A stretch of 16,304 nt of DNA from CAVYPR01 sp052145775 (GTDB taxonomy: Bacteria; Actinomycetota; Acidimicrobiia; Acidimicrobiales; RAAP-2): NCBI GenBank assembly GCA_052145775.1, contig JBKQNY010000096.1, forward strand, positions 1 through 16,304, given 5' to 3'. The notes beneath the pieces were generated by a model that was given only the letters and a program-made list of their open reading frames with translations, did no database searches and had not been told where the DNA came from. Of this stretch, positions 7,491 through 14,236 are shown piece after piece. The translations under genes and the position numbers were made by a program. Positions within the stretch are counted from its first letter, which is position 1. The number at the start of each line of letters is the position of its first letter.

Positions 7491-8285
7491 GTGGAGTCCA
7501 CCGAGCACCTGACCTTCGAACGGCGCGGCCGCACGGCCGTCGTCACCATGAACCGGCCGGAGGCCAAGAATGCCCTGAGCCTGCCGATGCTGGTGGGCAT
7601 GGCCGACGCCTGGGTGGAGATCGACTCGAATGACGAGATCCGCTGCGCCGTGCTCACCGGTTCGGGCGGTTCCTTCTGCACCGGCATGGACCTGAAGGCC
7701 ATGGGCGGTCCCGACGCCGAGAAGTACCAGCACCGCATGGCTGAAGACCCGGACCTGCACTGGAAGGCGCTGCTCCGCCACTACCAGTTGAAGAAGCCCC
7801 TGATCGCCGCGGTGGAAGGGTGGGCGGTGGCCGGGGGCACCGAGATCCTCCAGGCCACCGACATCCGGGTGGCCGGGGAAGGGGCGAAGTTCGGGGTCTT
7901 CGAGGCCCGCCGGGGGCTGTTTCCGCTCGGGGGCTCGACCGTCCGCCTGCGCCGACAGATCCCGTTCACCATGGCGATGGACCTCCTGCTCACCGCCCGG
8001 GAGGTCTCCGCCCAAGAGGCGCTGTCGATGGGCCTAATCGGCCGGGTGGTCCCCGACGGCACGGCCCTGGAGGCCGCGCTCGGGATCGCCGAGGTGATCT
8101 GCGCCAACGGCCCCCTGGCCGTCGAGGCCATCAAGCGGTCGGTGATCGAGACCGAGGGGATGTCGGAGACCGACGGGCTCGCTCGCGAGCTCGAGATCGG
8201 CTGGCCCGTGTTCGCCACCCAGGACGCCAAGGAAGGGCCCAAGGCGTTCGCCGAGAAGCGCCCGCCGGACTTCCAGCGCCGGTGA
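7491..8285 (+). CDS. echA19: Enoyl-CoA hydratase, EchA19-like
   Basis: This 264-residue crotonase-family enzyme hydrates 2-enoyl-CoA thioesters to 3-hydroxyacyl-CoAs. It closely matches, from memory, mycobacterial EchA19, the hydratase acting on cholesterol side-chain enoyl-CoAs: MNRP.A.NALS, FC.GMDLKA, KPLIAAVEG, AGGTEILQ.TDIRVAGE.AKFG, GGS.VRL.RQIP and DAKEGP.AFAEKR. The two crotonase acids are present as Glu118 (AGGTEIL) and Glu138 (GVFEARRG), and oxyanion-hole positions fall in GMDLKA and AGG. The start is GTG with only a weak ribosome site, but MES agrees with the EchA19 N-terminus, and 9 bases after the thiolase stop suggests translational coupling. It probably supplies the hydration step of the same beta-oxidation cycle that ends with the thiolase. 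Confidence 0.88.
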   Translation: MESTEHLTFERRGRTAVVTMNRPEAKNALSLPMLVGMADAWVEIDSNDEIRCAVLTGSGGSFCTGMDLKAMGGPDAEKYQHRMAEDPDLHWKALLRHYQLKKPLIAAVEGWAVAGGTEILQATDIRVAGEGAKFGVFEARRGLFPLGGSTVRLRRQIPFTMAMDLLLTAREVSAQEALSMGLIGRVVPDGTALEAALGIAEVICANGPLAVEAIKRSVIETEGMSETDGLARELEIGWPVFATQDAKEGPKAFAEKRPPDFQRR

Positions 8286-8301
8286 GCGGGGGAGCGACGA
8301 G

Positions 8302-9087
8302 GTGAGCACGGCCGAGCGGCCACCGCTCCCGCCAGCAGCCACCGCCGAGCACGGCCCTTCGCTGGCCGCGGCGGATTCGCCGAGGAACCGGTTGGCCGCG
8401 GCGGTGCGCCGCGTGTCGGACCTGGCGGTGGGGCGGCCCCTCGACGACGAGGCGGTCCGTGGGGCGGCCGAGGCGTTGTCCCGCGTGGCCGAGGACCTCG
8501 AGCGGGCGGCGGCCCCGGGCAAGGCGCCGCGGGGCATGCCCGACCACCTGGGCCACCCGCAGGACTTCTTCCCCACCAGCCCGGTCCTTGGCTACGCCAA
8601 CCCGGTGGCCCCCCCGATCGACGTCTGGGCGGCCCGTGGCGAGGACGGGCGTCCCGAGCTGCGCGGGCTGGCCTTCTTCGGCTACCCGTACGAGGGCCCG
8701 CCCACCTGCGTGCACGGGGGGGTGATCGCCGAACTCTTCGACGAGCTGCTCGGCTCGGTCACCATCATCTCCGGCCGACCGGGGATGACCGGCACCCTCA
8801 GCATCCGCTACCGTCGTCCGACGCCCCTGCTCACCCCACTCGACCTGGTGGCCCGGCTCACCCGGGTCGAGGGGCGCAAGATCTTCGCCTGGGGCGGCGT
8901 CTACCACGACGGGGAGCTCACGGCCGAGGCCGAGGGGATCTTCATCGAGGTCCGAGGCCACCAGATGCGAGACATCTTCACGGCCAACGCCAAGGACGCC
9001 CAGGGCGAGGTGGTCGACGCCCAGCTGCGCGAGTTCGTCGACAAGGGCGGGGAGATCGCCGGGGTGGACGGCCCCCCGCCGCGGTGA
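8302..9087 (+). CDS. Hotdog-fold acyl-CoA thioesterase (PaaI/4HBT family)
   Basis: This 261-residue protein has a hotdog domain at about residues 90-220. Its landmark is GPPTCVHGGVIAELFDELLG, where the HGG...FDE..G pattern and Asp147 match the active-site helix of PaaI-like thioesterases, followed by LSIRYRRPTPL and a terminal GIFIEV strand. The first ~80 residues are an Ala/Arg-rich, probably helical extension not needed by the fold. The start is GTG with GGGGGAG upstream; the gene lies 16 bases after the hydratase and is the third cistron of the operon. It should hydrolyse an acyl-CoA. In this setting it may recycle CoA from stalled steroid side-chain intermediates, which is inference. It converges on the synthetase gene with a 4-base gap and no visible terminator between them. 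Confidence 0.8.
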   Translation: MSTAERPPLPPAATAEHGPSLAAADSPRNRLAAAVRRVSDLAVGRPLDDEAVRGAAEALSRVAEDLERAAAPGKAPRGMPDHLGHPQDFFPTSPVLGYANPVAPPIDVWAARGEDGRPELRGLAFFGYPYEGPPTCVHGGVIAELFDELLGSVTIISGRPGMTGTLSIRYRRPTPLLTPLDLVARLTRVEGRKIFAWGGVYHDGELTAEAEGIFIEVRGHQMRDIFTANAKDAQGEVVDAQLREFVDKGGEIAGVDGPPPR

Positions 9088-9091
9088 GCGG

Positions 9092-10645
9092 CTACAGGGC
9101 CCGCTGCACCCCATCCCAGTAGGGGTCGCGCAGCTTGCGCTTATAGAGCTTGCCGTTGGGGTCCCTCGGCATCTCGACGATGAACTCGACCGACTTGGGG
9201 GTCTTGAAGCCGGCCAGCTTGCCCGAGCAGAAGGCGATGATGTCCTCGGCCAGCTCCGGGCCGGGCACCGCCCCTTCGACCGGCTCGACCACGGCCTTCA
9301 CCTCTTCCCCCCAGTCCTCGTTGGGCACGCCGAAGACGGCGACGTCGACGACCTTGGGGTGCATGAGGAGCACGCCCTCGATCTCGGCCGGGTAGATGTT
9401 GGCGCCCCCCGAGATGATCATGTCGATCTTGCGGTCGCGCAGGAAGAGGTAGCCGTCCTCGTCGAGGTAGCCCACGTCGCCGACGGTGAAGAACTTGCCG
9501 ATCCGGTTGGCCGCCGTCTTCTCCTTGTCGCCGTGGTACTCGAAGTCACCGGCCTGCATGGCCATGTAGACGGTGCCGATCACCCCGGGCTCGGTGACGC
9601 GGATCCCGGCGTCGTCGAAGATGGCGATCTCCGAGATCGGCCAGGGCCGGCCGACGGTGCCCGGCTTTTCCAGCCACTCGACCGTGTTGACCACCGTCCC
9701 TCCCCCCTCGCTGGCGGCGTAGTACTCGTCGACCACCGGCCCCCACCACTCGATCATGCGGCGCTTCACGTCGACCGGGCAGGGTGCGGCGGCATGGATC
9801 ATGTGCCGCAGCGAGGAGAGGTCGTAGCGGTTCCGGACCTCGTCGGGGAGGGCCAGCAGTCGGTGGAACTGCGTGGGGACCATGTGCGAGGTGGTCACCC
9901 GGTGGCGCTCGATGAGCGCGAGCATCTCCTCGGGGAGCCACTTGTCCATCAGCACCACCGTGTGGCCGAAGTGGACCGAGCCGCCGCCGAAGCGCAGCAC
10001 GGCGGTGTGGTAGAGGGGGGAGCCCACGATGTGGACGTTGTCGTCCTGGGGGTTGATGCCGAACAGGAGCAGGATGCCCGAGAGCCCGAGCGCGGCCTGC
10101 TCGGGGGTGGCCCCCGACAGCGGGCGGTAGACGCCCTTGGGATTGCCGGTGGTGCCCGAGGTGTAGTTCATGACGTCGCCGATGGTGCGGTCAGCGGGGT
10201 CGGTGGTGGGCTGGGCGGCGCGCAGGCGGTCGTAGGAGTTGAAGCCCAGGATCTCGCCCACGGCCAGGCAGGCCGTGCCGGGGATCTCGGCCTCGTCGGC
10301 GGCGTCGACGCAGGCGTCAGAGAACCGCTCGTGCCCGACGAAGACCCGGGCTCCCGAGTCCTTCAGGATGTAGGCGATCTCGGAGGCCACCAGGTGGTGG
10401 TTGATCGGCACCAGGTACAACCCGGCCTGCAGGCAGGCCAGGTAGATCTCGATGGCCTCGGGGCAGTTCGGCAGGACCGTGGCCACCCGGTCGCCCGGGG
10501 CCAGGCCGAAGCCCCGCAGGGCGTGCACCAGCTGGTTGGCACGGCCGAGGAGCTCGCCCGCGGTCAGCTCGGTGCCGTCGGGGGCCACCACGGCCAGGTG
10601 GTCGGGGTCGTCGTGGGCCAGGGCCCAGAATCCGAGATCTCCCAT
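9092..10645 (-). CDS. Acyl-CoA synthetase (FadD-type AMP-forming ligase)
   Basis: This 517-residue ANL-superfamily ligase activates a carboxylic acid with ATP and CoA through an acyl-adenylate. Motifs are in order: P-loop YTSGTTGNPKG (161-171), YYAASEGGG (~308-316), TVGD with the ribose-binding Asp390, the hinge FLRDRKIDMIISGG, and the catalytic lysine K499 in PNGKLYKRK. ATG 10645 is chosen because the ribosome site AGGAGGA (10654-10660) stands 8 bases from it; ATG 10651 is too close. The protein looks nearer to FadD4-like ligases than to FadD19, although FadD19 neighbours EchA19 in M. tuberculosis. It is divergent from the SDR, with a KstR-type site between them, so the substrate may be a steroid side-chain acid. 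The exact substrate cannot be read from sequence. Confidence 0.88.
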   Translation of the reverse strand: MGDLGFWALAHDDPDHLAVVAPDGTELTAGELLGRANQLVHALRGFGLAPGDRVATVLPNCPEAIEIYLACLQAGLYLVPINHHLVASEIAYILKDSGARVFVGHERFSDACVDAADEAEIPGTACLAVGEILGFNSYDRLRAAQPTTDPADRTIGDVMNYTSGTTGNPKGVYRPLSGATPEQAALGLSGILLLFGINPQDDNVHIVGSPLYHTAVLRFGGGSVHFGHTVVLMDKWLPEEMLALIERHRVTTSHMVPTQFHRLLALPDEVRNRYDLSSLRHMIHAAAPCPVDVKRRMIEWWGPVVDEYYAASEGGGTVVNTVEWLEKPGTVGRPWPISEIAIFDDAGIRVTEPGVIGTVYMAMQAGDFEYHGDKEKTAANRIGKFFTVGDVGYLDEDGYLFLRDRKIDMIISGGANIYPAEIEGVLLMHPKVVDVAVFGVPNEDWGEEVKAVVEPVEGAVPGPELAEDIIAFCSGKLAGFKTPKSVEFIVEMPRDPNGKLYKRKLRDPYWDGVQRAL

Positions 10646-10722
10646 GCGCATGCTCCTCCTGCGGTCGCCCGGGGGACGCCGTCGGCCGGGCGGGGCCGTC
10701 GAATGGCGCCGGCGCCCGGTCC

Positions 10723-10751
10723 AAGCTAGAACCGGTTCTAACTTTCGTCAA
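10723..10751 (-). promoter_or_regulatory. Sigma-70-type promoter of the synthetase gene
   Basis: Read on the - strand, TTGACG (10751-10746) is followed after exactly 17 bases by TAGCTT (10728-10723). This would start transcription near 10716 and give a leader of about 70 bases with the AGGAGGA ribosome site. The KstR-like operator occupies most of the spacer and touches the -10, so a bound repressor would block polymerase. Confidence 0.55.
10727..10740. promoter_or_regulatory. KstR-like operator between divergent synthetase and SDR genes
   Basis: TAGAACCGGTTCTA is a perfect 14-base palindrome and fits the KstR consensus TNNAACNNGTTNNA. It shares both arms with the site at 6247-6260, differing only in the central two bases. 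It sits in the 169-base gap between divergent starts (10645 - and 10815 +), where one bound dimer could control both genes. Confidence 0.75.
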
Positions 10752-10814
10752 TTGGGCGCAGCCCCGGGGGCCGCCGTGACCGGGCGGCGGGCCGCCACGC
10801 ACAGGAGGTTGGAG

Positions 10815-11723
10815 ATGGCTGGTTTCCTGGCCACAAGGGTGGTGGCCGTCACCGGCGGTGGGGGCGGCATCGGCCGGGCCGTGGCCCTGGCCTCGGCCGC
10901 CGAAGGGGCCAGCGTCGTGGTCGCCGACTACGGCGTGGGCCTGGCCGGTGAGGACCCCTCCAGCGAGGTGGCCGACCGGGTGGTGGCCGAGATCGAGGCG
11001 TCCGGCGGACGGGCCGTGGCGGTGGCCGACGACATCTCGACCATGGACGCCGGCGAGCGGCTCGTGTCCACCGCCGTGGACCGGTTCGGGCGGATCGACG
11101 GGGTCGTGTGCGTGGCCGGCATCCTGCGCGAGCGAATGCTGTTCAACATGAGCGAGGACGAGTGGGACTCGGTCGTGGCCACCCACCTGAAGGGCCACTT
11201 CACCGTCTTCCGGGCCGCGGCCGCGGTCATGCGCAAGCAGGAAGGGGGAGGGTCGCTCGTCGGGTTCACCTCGGGCGCCTTCGCCGGGAGCGTGGCCCAA
11301 GCCAACTATGCCGCGGCCAAGGGCGGCGTCGTCTCGCTGGTCCGCTCGGCGGCGGCCGGCCTCCACCGCTACGGGATCACCGCCAACGCGGTGGCCCCGG
11401 TGGCCCGCACCCGCATGTCGGCCAACGTCCCGATGGAGCTGGCCGAGATGGGCGAGCCCGAGGACGTGGCGCCGATGGTCGTCTACCTACTGAGCGGCCG
11501 TTCCCGGCACGTCACCGGGCAGGTGTACACCGTCGTGGGGAGCAAGATCGCCGTCTGGAACCAGCCGGTCGAGGTTCGGGCCGTGTACTCGGCCGGTCGC
11601 TGGACCCCCGAGGAGATCGCCGCTCGACTCGACTCGACCGTGGGCCAGGAGCCGATGGGCCTGCTGGCCAAGCTCGAGGAGTACCGGGCCGCGGCGTCCT
11701 CGGGGGAGAAGCCCAACACCTGA
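10815..11723 (+). CDS. Short-chain dehydrogenase/reductase, steroid-cluster type
   Basis: This 302-residue NAD(P)-dependent oxidoreductase has a Rossmann start TGGGGGIG (13-20). Asp38 at the end of the second strand favours NAD(H). The active site is Ser153 (FTSGA), Tyr165 and Lys169 (YAAAK). The usual NNAG motif is VCVAG (98-102), a departure from the family norm. About 60 residues follow the TGQ-type end of the classical fold, as in the longer SDRs of lipid clusters such as Rv3548c or the dehydrogenase part of HSD17B4. ATG 10815 has AGGAGG six bases upstream; the frame is open further upstream but reads through the promoter region. A likely role is oxidation of a 3-hydroxyacyl-CoA or a hydroxysteroid, the step between the hydratase and thiolase. 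This is inferred from context and shared operator. Confidence 0.85.
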   Translation: MAGFLATRVVAVTGGGGGIGRAVALASAAEGASVVVADYGVGLAGEDPSSEVADRVVAEIEASGGRAVAVADDISTMDAGERLVSTAVDRFGRIDGVVCVAGILRERMLFNMSEDEWDSVVATHLKGHFTVFRAAAAVMRKQEGGGSLVGFTSGAFAGSVAQANYAAAKGGVVSLVRSAAAGLHRYGITANAVAPVARTRMSANVPMELAEMGEPEDVAPMVVYLLSGRSRHVTGQVYTVVGSKIAVWNQPVEVRAVYSAGRWTPEEIAARLDSTVGQEPMGLLAKLEEYRAAASSGEKPNT

Positions 11724-11732
11724 GGCGGTCGG

Positions 11733-11755
11733 CCGGCCGGGCCGCCCCCGGCCGG
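11733..11755. terminator. Bidirectional terminator between convergent SDR and Lgt genes
   Basis: CCGGCCGGG (11733-11741) and CCCGGCCGG (11747-11755) form a 9-bp all-GC stem with a 5-base loop. It fills nearly all of the 33-base gap between the SDR stop and the converging Lgt stop, so it can serve both transcripts. There is no T tract. Confidence 0.6.
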
Positions 11756-11756
11756 G

Positions 11757-12719
11757 TCAGGGGTCGACGCCGGACAGCTCCTCGTCTCCGACAGCGCCGG
11801 TGCCCGGCGCGCTGGCCGGATCCATCCCGTTCCCAGGACCGCTGGCGCCTCCCGCTGCGTCGGTGTCGCCGGCGGAACCATCGTGGACAGGCCCGGTGGT
11901 CTCGGGGCGCCCGCCCGGGGCCCCCGCCGCCTGCCACGCACGCCAGTGGCGGCGGGTGACCGCCAGCACGGCGACGCCGCCGACGGCGAGCGCCACGCCG
12001 GCCACCTGCACCAGGGCCGAGCCGAGGTTGTTCGGGTAGGCGAGCCACAGCCGCTGGTCGGCGGCGCGCTCGATCCCCCACAGCACCATGCCCGTTCCGA
12101 CGACGGCGCCAGCCGGGTAGCCCACGCGCGCCGAGCCGTCGGGCCAGCGGTCGAGCCGTCGCTCGAGGAGGATCAGCACGACGAAGATGGTGAAGTCCTC
12201 GACCGCCTGGAAGATGGGGACCGGCAGGCGCTTGCCGGCCTGTGTGGCGTAGTACATGCCGAACCACTGGGTGGTGGGGTGGCCACCGCCGGCCACCATG
12301 AGCTGGGGTCCCAGGAGGCGGCCCATGGCCCAGGCTGCGGCGAGCACCGGGGCCACCAGGTCGAGCCCCCGGGCCATGGAGAGCTCGGGGCAGCGCCGAC
12401 GGGTGAGGACCAGCGCGGTGGGCACGGCCAGGATGAGGCCGCCGAAGGAGGAGAGGCCCCCGTGCCAGACCGCCACGATGTCGCCGGGGTGCTGGCCGTA
12501 GTAGCCGAGGTTGGAAAGGACGCTCATGGCCCGTGCGCCGACCACCGCGGCGACGATCACCCAGATGAACACCCCGACCAGCCAGTCGGTCGGGTAGCCG
12601 TGGTGGCGGAGACGCCGGCGAAAGTAGGCGTAGGCGAACCAGAAGGTGATGGCCAGCCCTATGCCGTAGGTGTGGACCTCCAGCGGTCCGACGTGAAAGG
12701 CGACGGGGACGGGCTTCAT
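11757..12719 (-). CDS. lgt: Lgt-family prolipoprotein diacylglyceryl transferase, divergent
   Basis: This 320-residue polytopic membrane protein has the Lgt order of landmarks: HTYGIGL near the N-terminus (Tyr18), GARA (61-64), WHGGLSSFGGL (85-95), GR at 133-134, PVPIFQAVED at the position of HPSQLYE, and a late Glu217 in GIER. About seven hydrophobic segments are visible, then a ~60-residue polar Gly/Ala/Pro/Asp tail. Lgt transfers diacylglycerol from phosphatidylglycerol to the lipobox cysteine of prelipoproteins. Against E. coli Lgt, Arg143 (here Arg134) and Glu243 (Glu217) appear kept. His103 is replaced by Phe92, and the NxxNGE segment after the GR is absent (GRLLGPQLMVAGGG). It may be a divergent active enzyme or a paralogue with altered function. 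ATG 12719 has GGAG upstream. It lies 54 bases downstream of the NlpC/P60 gene on the same strand. Confidence 0.75.
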   Translation of the reverse strand: MKPVPVAFHVGPLEVHTYGIGLAITFWFAYAYFRRRLRHHGYPTDWLVGVFIWVIVAAVVGARAMSVLSNLGYYGQHPGDIVAVWHGGLSSFGGLILAVPTALVLTRRRCPELSMARGLDLVAPVLAAAWAMGRLLGPQLMVAGGGHPTTQWFGMYYATQAGKRLPVPIFQAVEDFTIFVVLILLERRLDRWPDGSARVGYPAGAVVGTGMVLWGIERAADQRLWLAYPNNLGSALVQVAGVALAVGGVAVLAVTRRHWRAWQAAGAPGGRPETTGPVHDGSAGDTDAAGGASGPGNGMDPASAPGTGAVGDEELSGVDP

Positions 12720-12773
12720 GGCGTCGCTCCAGTATGGCCTCGGCCCGCAGTGGCCGGCTCCCGGGCCGGCGGC

Positions 12774-14012
12774 CTAGGGCCGGCCGGCCCCGGCGAAGCT
12801 GCCTGTGGAGACGCGCAGACCGGTGAGCCAGACGGACGCCCCGGTGTAGGGCGCCTCGATCATGGTTCCCCCTCCCACGTACATGGCCACGTGCTCGCTG
12901 CCCCCGGGGCCGTAGAAGAGGAGGTCACCGGGCTGGAGGTCCGAGATCGGCACCGGGGTGCTGTCGGACATCTGGGCCCCCGAATAGTGGGGCAGGGGCA
13001 CCCCGGCCTGTCCCCATGCCCAGGCGGTCAGTCCCGAGCAGTCGAACCCGTGGCCAGGCGACTCGGCACCCCAGACGTAGGGGACGCCGATCTGCGACTC
13101 GGCCGCCGCCACCGCGGCCGCCCCGGCGCCGCCCGCCGAGGGAGGCGGTGGTGGATCGGCCACCTGGGCCACCGGGGCCTGGGCCGTTGCCGGAGCAGCA
13201 GCCGCTCGAGCCTGTGCCTGGGCCTGAGCCTGGGCCTGAGCTTGGGCCTGAGCTTGGGCGGCCGCCTGGGCCGCCGCCAGCTTGGCTTGGGCCGCCGCCT
13301 CGGCCGCTGCCGCCGCGGCCTTCTGCTGCTGGGCGATCAATGTGGCGATCTGCCCCTTCACCTGGCTGAGTGCCTGTGTCTGTTGGGCCTCGAGGGACTG
13401 GGCCGACTGGACGGCCGACTGTGCCGACGCCTCGGCCTGGGCCGCCTGCGCATCCTGCTGGTGGAGGGAGGCCTCTTGGGCCGAGAGCACGTTCTGGGCG
13501 GTGTTGAGATTGTCGACGGCGGTGGTGAGGTTGCCCTCGGACACGTTGTCGTACTCGCGAGCGTCGGTCGTGGCTGTCTGGCTACTCGAGAAGATCGGAT
13601 CGGTGGCGGCCGACGACCCCGTCTCCATGTAGGCGTTGACGGCCGCTTGGCTGAGCTCGGTCCGGTCGGAGCTCACACTCTTGCGGGTCTGACCGATCTT
13701 GGCCTGGGTGGTGGTGATCTGCTGGTCGAGCGTGGCCTTGTTGGCCTGGGCCGCCTCGAACTTCTGGTCGAGAGCGTCGATCTGCTGGCCGGTGGAGGAG
13801 ATCTCCTGTTCGAGCTTCGTGGCCTGTGCCTTGGCGCTTGTGAGTGTGCCGGCGGCGCCCGCTGGGCGCGCCAAAGGAATCACAGCGCCAGACGACACTA
13901 TGACGACGGTCACTACGGGCATCATCACCCGCCGGAGTAGCCGAGCACCCCGGGTGGACCGCGGCGTGGAGTGGCATGAGAGCCGCTCTACGTCAGTCAC
14001 AATGCCGGACAT
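12774..14012 (-). CDS. NlpC/P60 peptidoglycan endopeptidase with N-terminal coiled coil
   Basis: This protein has 412 residues from ATG 14012. A basic N-region and hydrophobic segment (~30-53, MMPVVTVVIVSSGAVIPLA) form a long signal peptide ending near AGA. Residues ~55-270 are a Gln/Ala/Ser-rich coiled coil, then come a (QA)n linker and a PPPPP stretch. The NlpC/P60 domain (~295-412) has Cys325 (FDCSG), His374 (EHVAMYVG) and Glu386 (IEAP); the His-Glu gap of 12 matches the RipA triad. Such RipA/RipC-like enzymes cut stem peptides during septum splitting, with the coiled coil serving autoinhibition or FtsEX contact in relatives. The frame is open to 14135, but the extra 41 codons look non-coding. 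ATG 14012 is preferred, though a start at the internal Met-Met (~13928) cannot be excluded. The Lgt-family gene follows on the same strand. Confidence 0.85.
   Translation of the reverse strand: MSGIVTDVERLSCHSTPRSTRGARLLRRVMMPVVTVVIVSSGAVIPLARPAGAAGTLTSAKAQATKLEQEISSTGQQIDALDQKFEAAQANKATLDQQITTTQAKIGQTRKSVSSDRTELSQAAVNAYMETGSSAATDPIFSSSQTATTDAREYDNVSEGNLTTAVDNLNTAQNVLSAQEASLHQQDAQAAQAEASAQSAVQSAQSLEAQQTQALSQVKGQIATLIAQQQKAAAAAAEAAAQAKLAAAQAAAQAQAQAQAQAQAQAQARAAAAPATAQAPVAQVADPPPPPSAGGAGAAAVAAAESQIGVPYVWGAESPGHGFDCSGLTAWAWGQAGVPLPHYSGAQMSDSTPVPISDLQPGDLLFYGPGGSEHVAMYVGGGTMIEAPYTGASVWLTGLRVSTGSFAGAGRP
13210..13259. repeat. Hexamer/12-mer microsatellite coding the (QA)n linker
   Basis: About four tandem copies of a 12-base unit close to GCCTGGGCCTGA occur within the NlpC/P60 gene, with the second half of each unit drifting. 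On the - strand they encode alternating Gln-Ala. Units of 6 or 12 bases keep the frame, so slippage would only change the length of the linker between coiled coil and catalytic domain. Confidence 0.75.
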
Positions 14013-14222
14013 CTTTACCGGCCCGGACCCCGCTGTGCAAGCATCCGAACGTGCAAGGCAGCGTTCGCTGGTCACACCGTGAGTATGAAGGTCCAGTTCA
14101 GAGAGTTTTTGGTTGTCTTTTACCGGTCCTGGCATTTGTGACTCTTTTCACGCCCAAGGGGCCGATAGCCGGCGCCCTTGCCGGGTGCGGTGCACCGGGG
14201 TGCCGGCCGCGGCGGCGTCCGG

Positions 14223-14236
14223 TACCGTCTCGTCCA
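14223..14236 (+). promoter_or_regulatory. -10 element of a leaderless promoter (dienelactone hydrolase gene)
   Basis: TACCGT at 14223-14228 fits the actinobacterial TANNNT -10 consensus and ends seven bases before ATG 14236, the usual distance to a transcription start. No Shine-Dalgarno-like purine run occurs before the ATG. The mRNA would therefore begin at or within a base of the start codon. Confidence 0.5.

Noticed and set aside
6258..8015. A 585-codon open frame on the - strand opposite the thiolase and hydratase genes.
   Set aside because: It is the antisense shadow of two well-supported genes in GC-rich DNA. Its Gly/His/Arg/Asp-rich product has no domain.
12753..12770. GCCGGC...GCCGGC between the NlpC/P60 and Lgt genes considered as a terminator.
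   Set aside because: The stem is only 6 bp, and this motif is frequent by chance in such GC-rich DNA.
11883..13940. A 685-codon open frame on the + strand opposite the Lgt and NlpC/P60 genes.
   Set aside because: It is the complement of two recognisable genes; the repetitive Gly/Leu/Arg content comes from their codon bias and the Ala-rich linker.
14013..14235. Possible ydaO-type c-di-AMP riboswitch upstream of the NlpC/P60 gene, as known in actinobacteria.
   Set aside because: I searched the - strand leader by eye and did not see the conserved core elements of that class.
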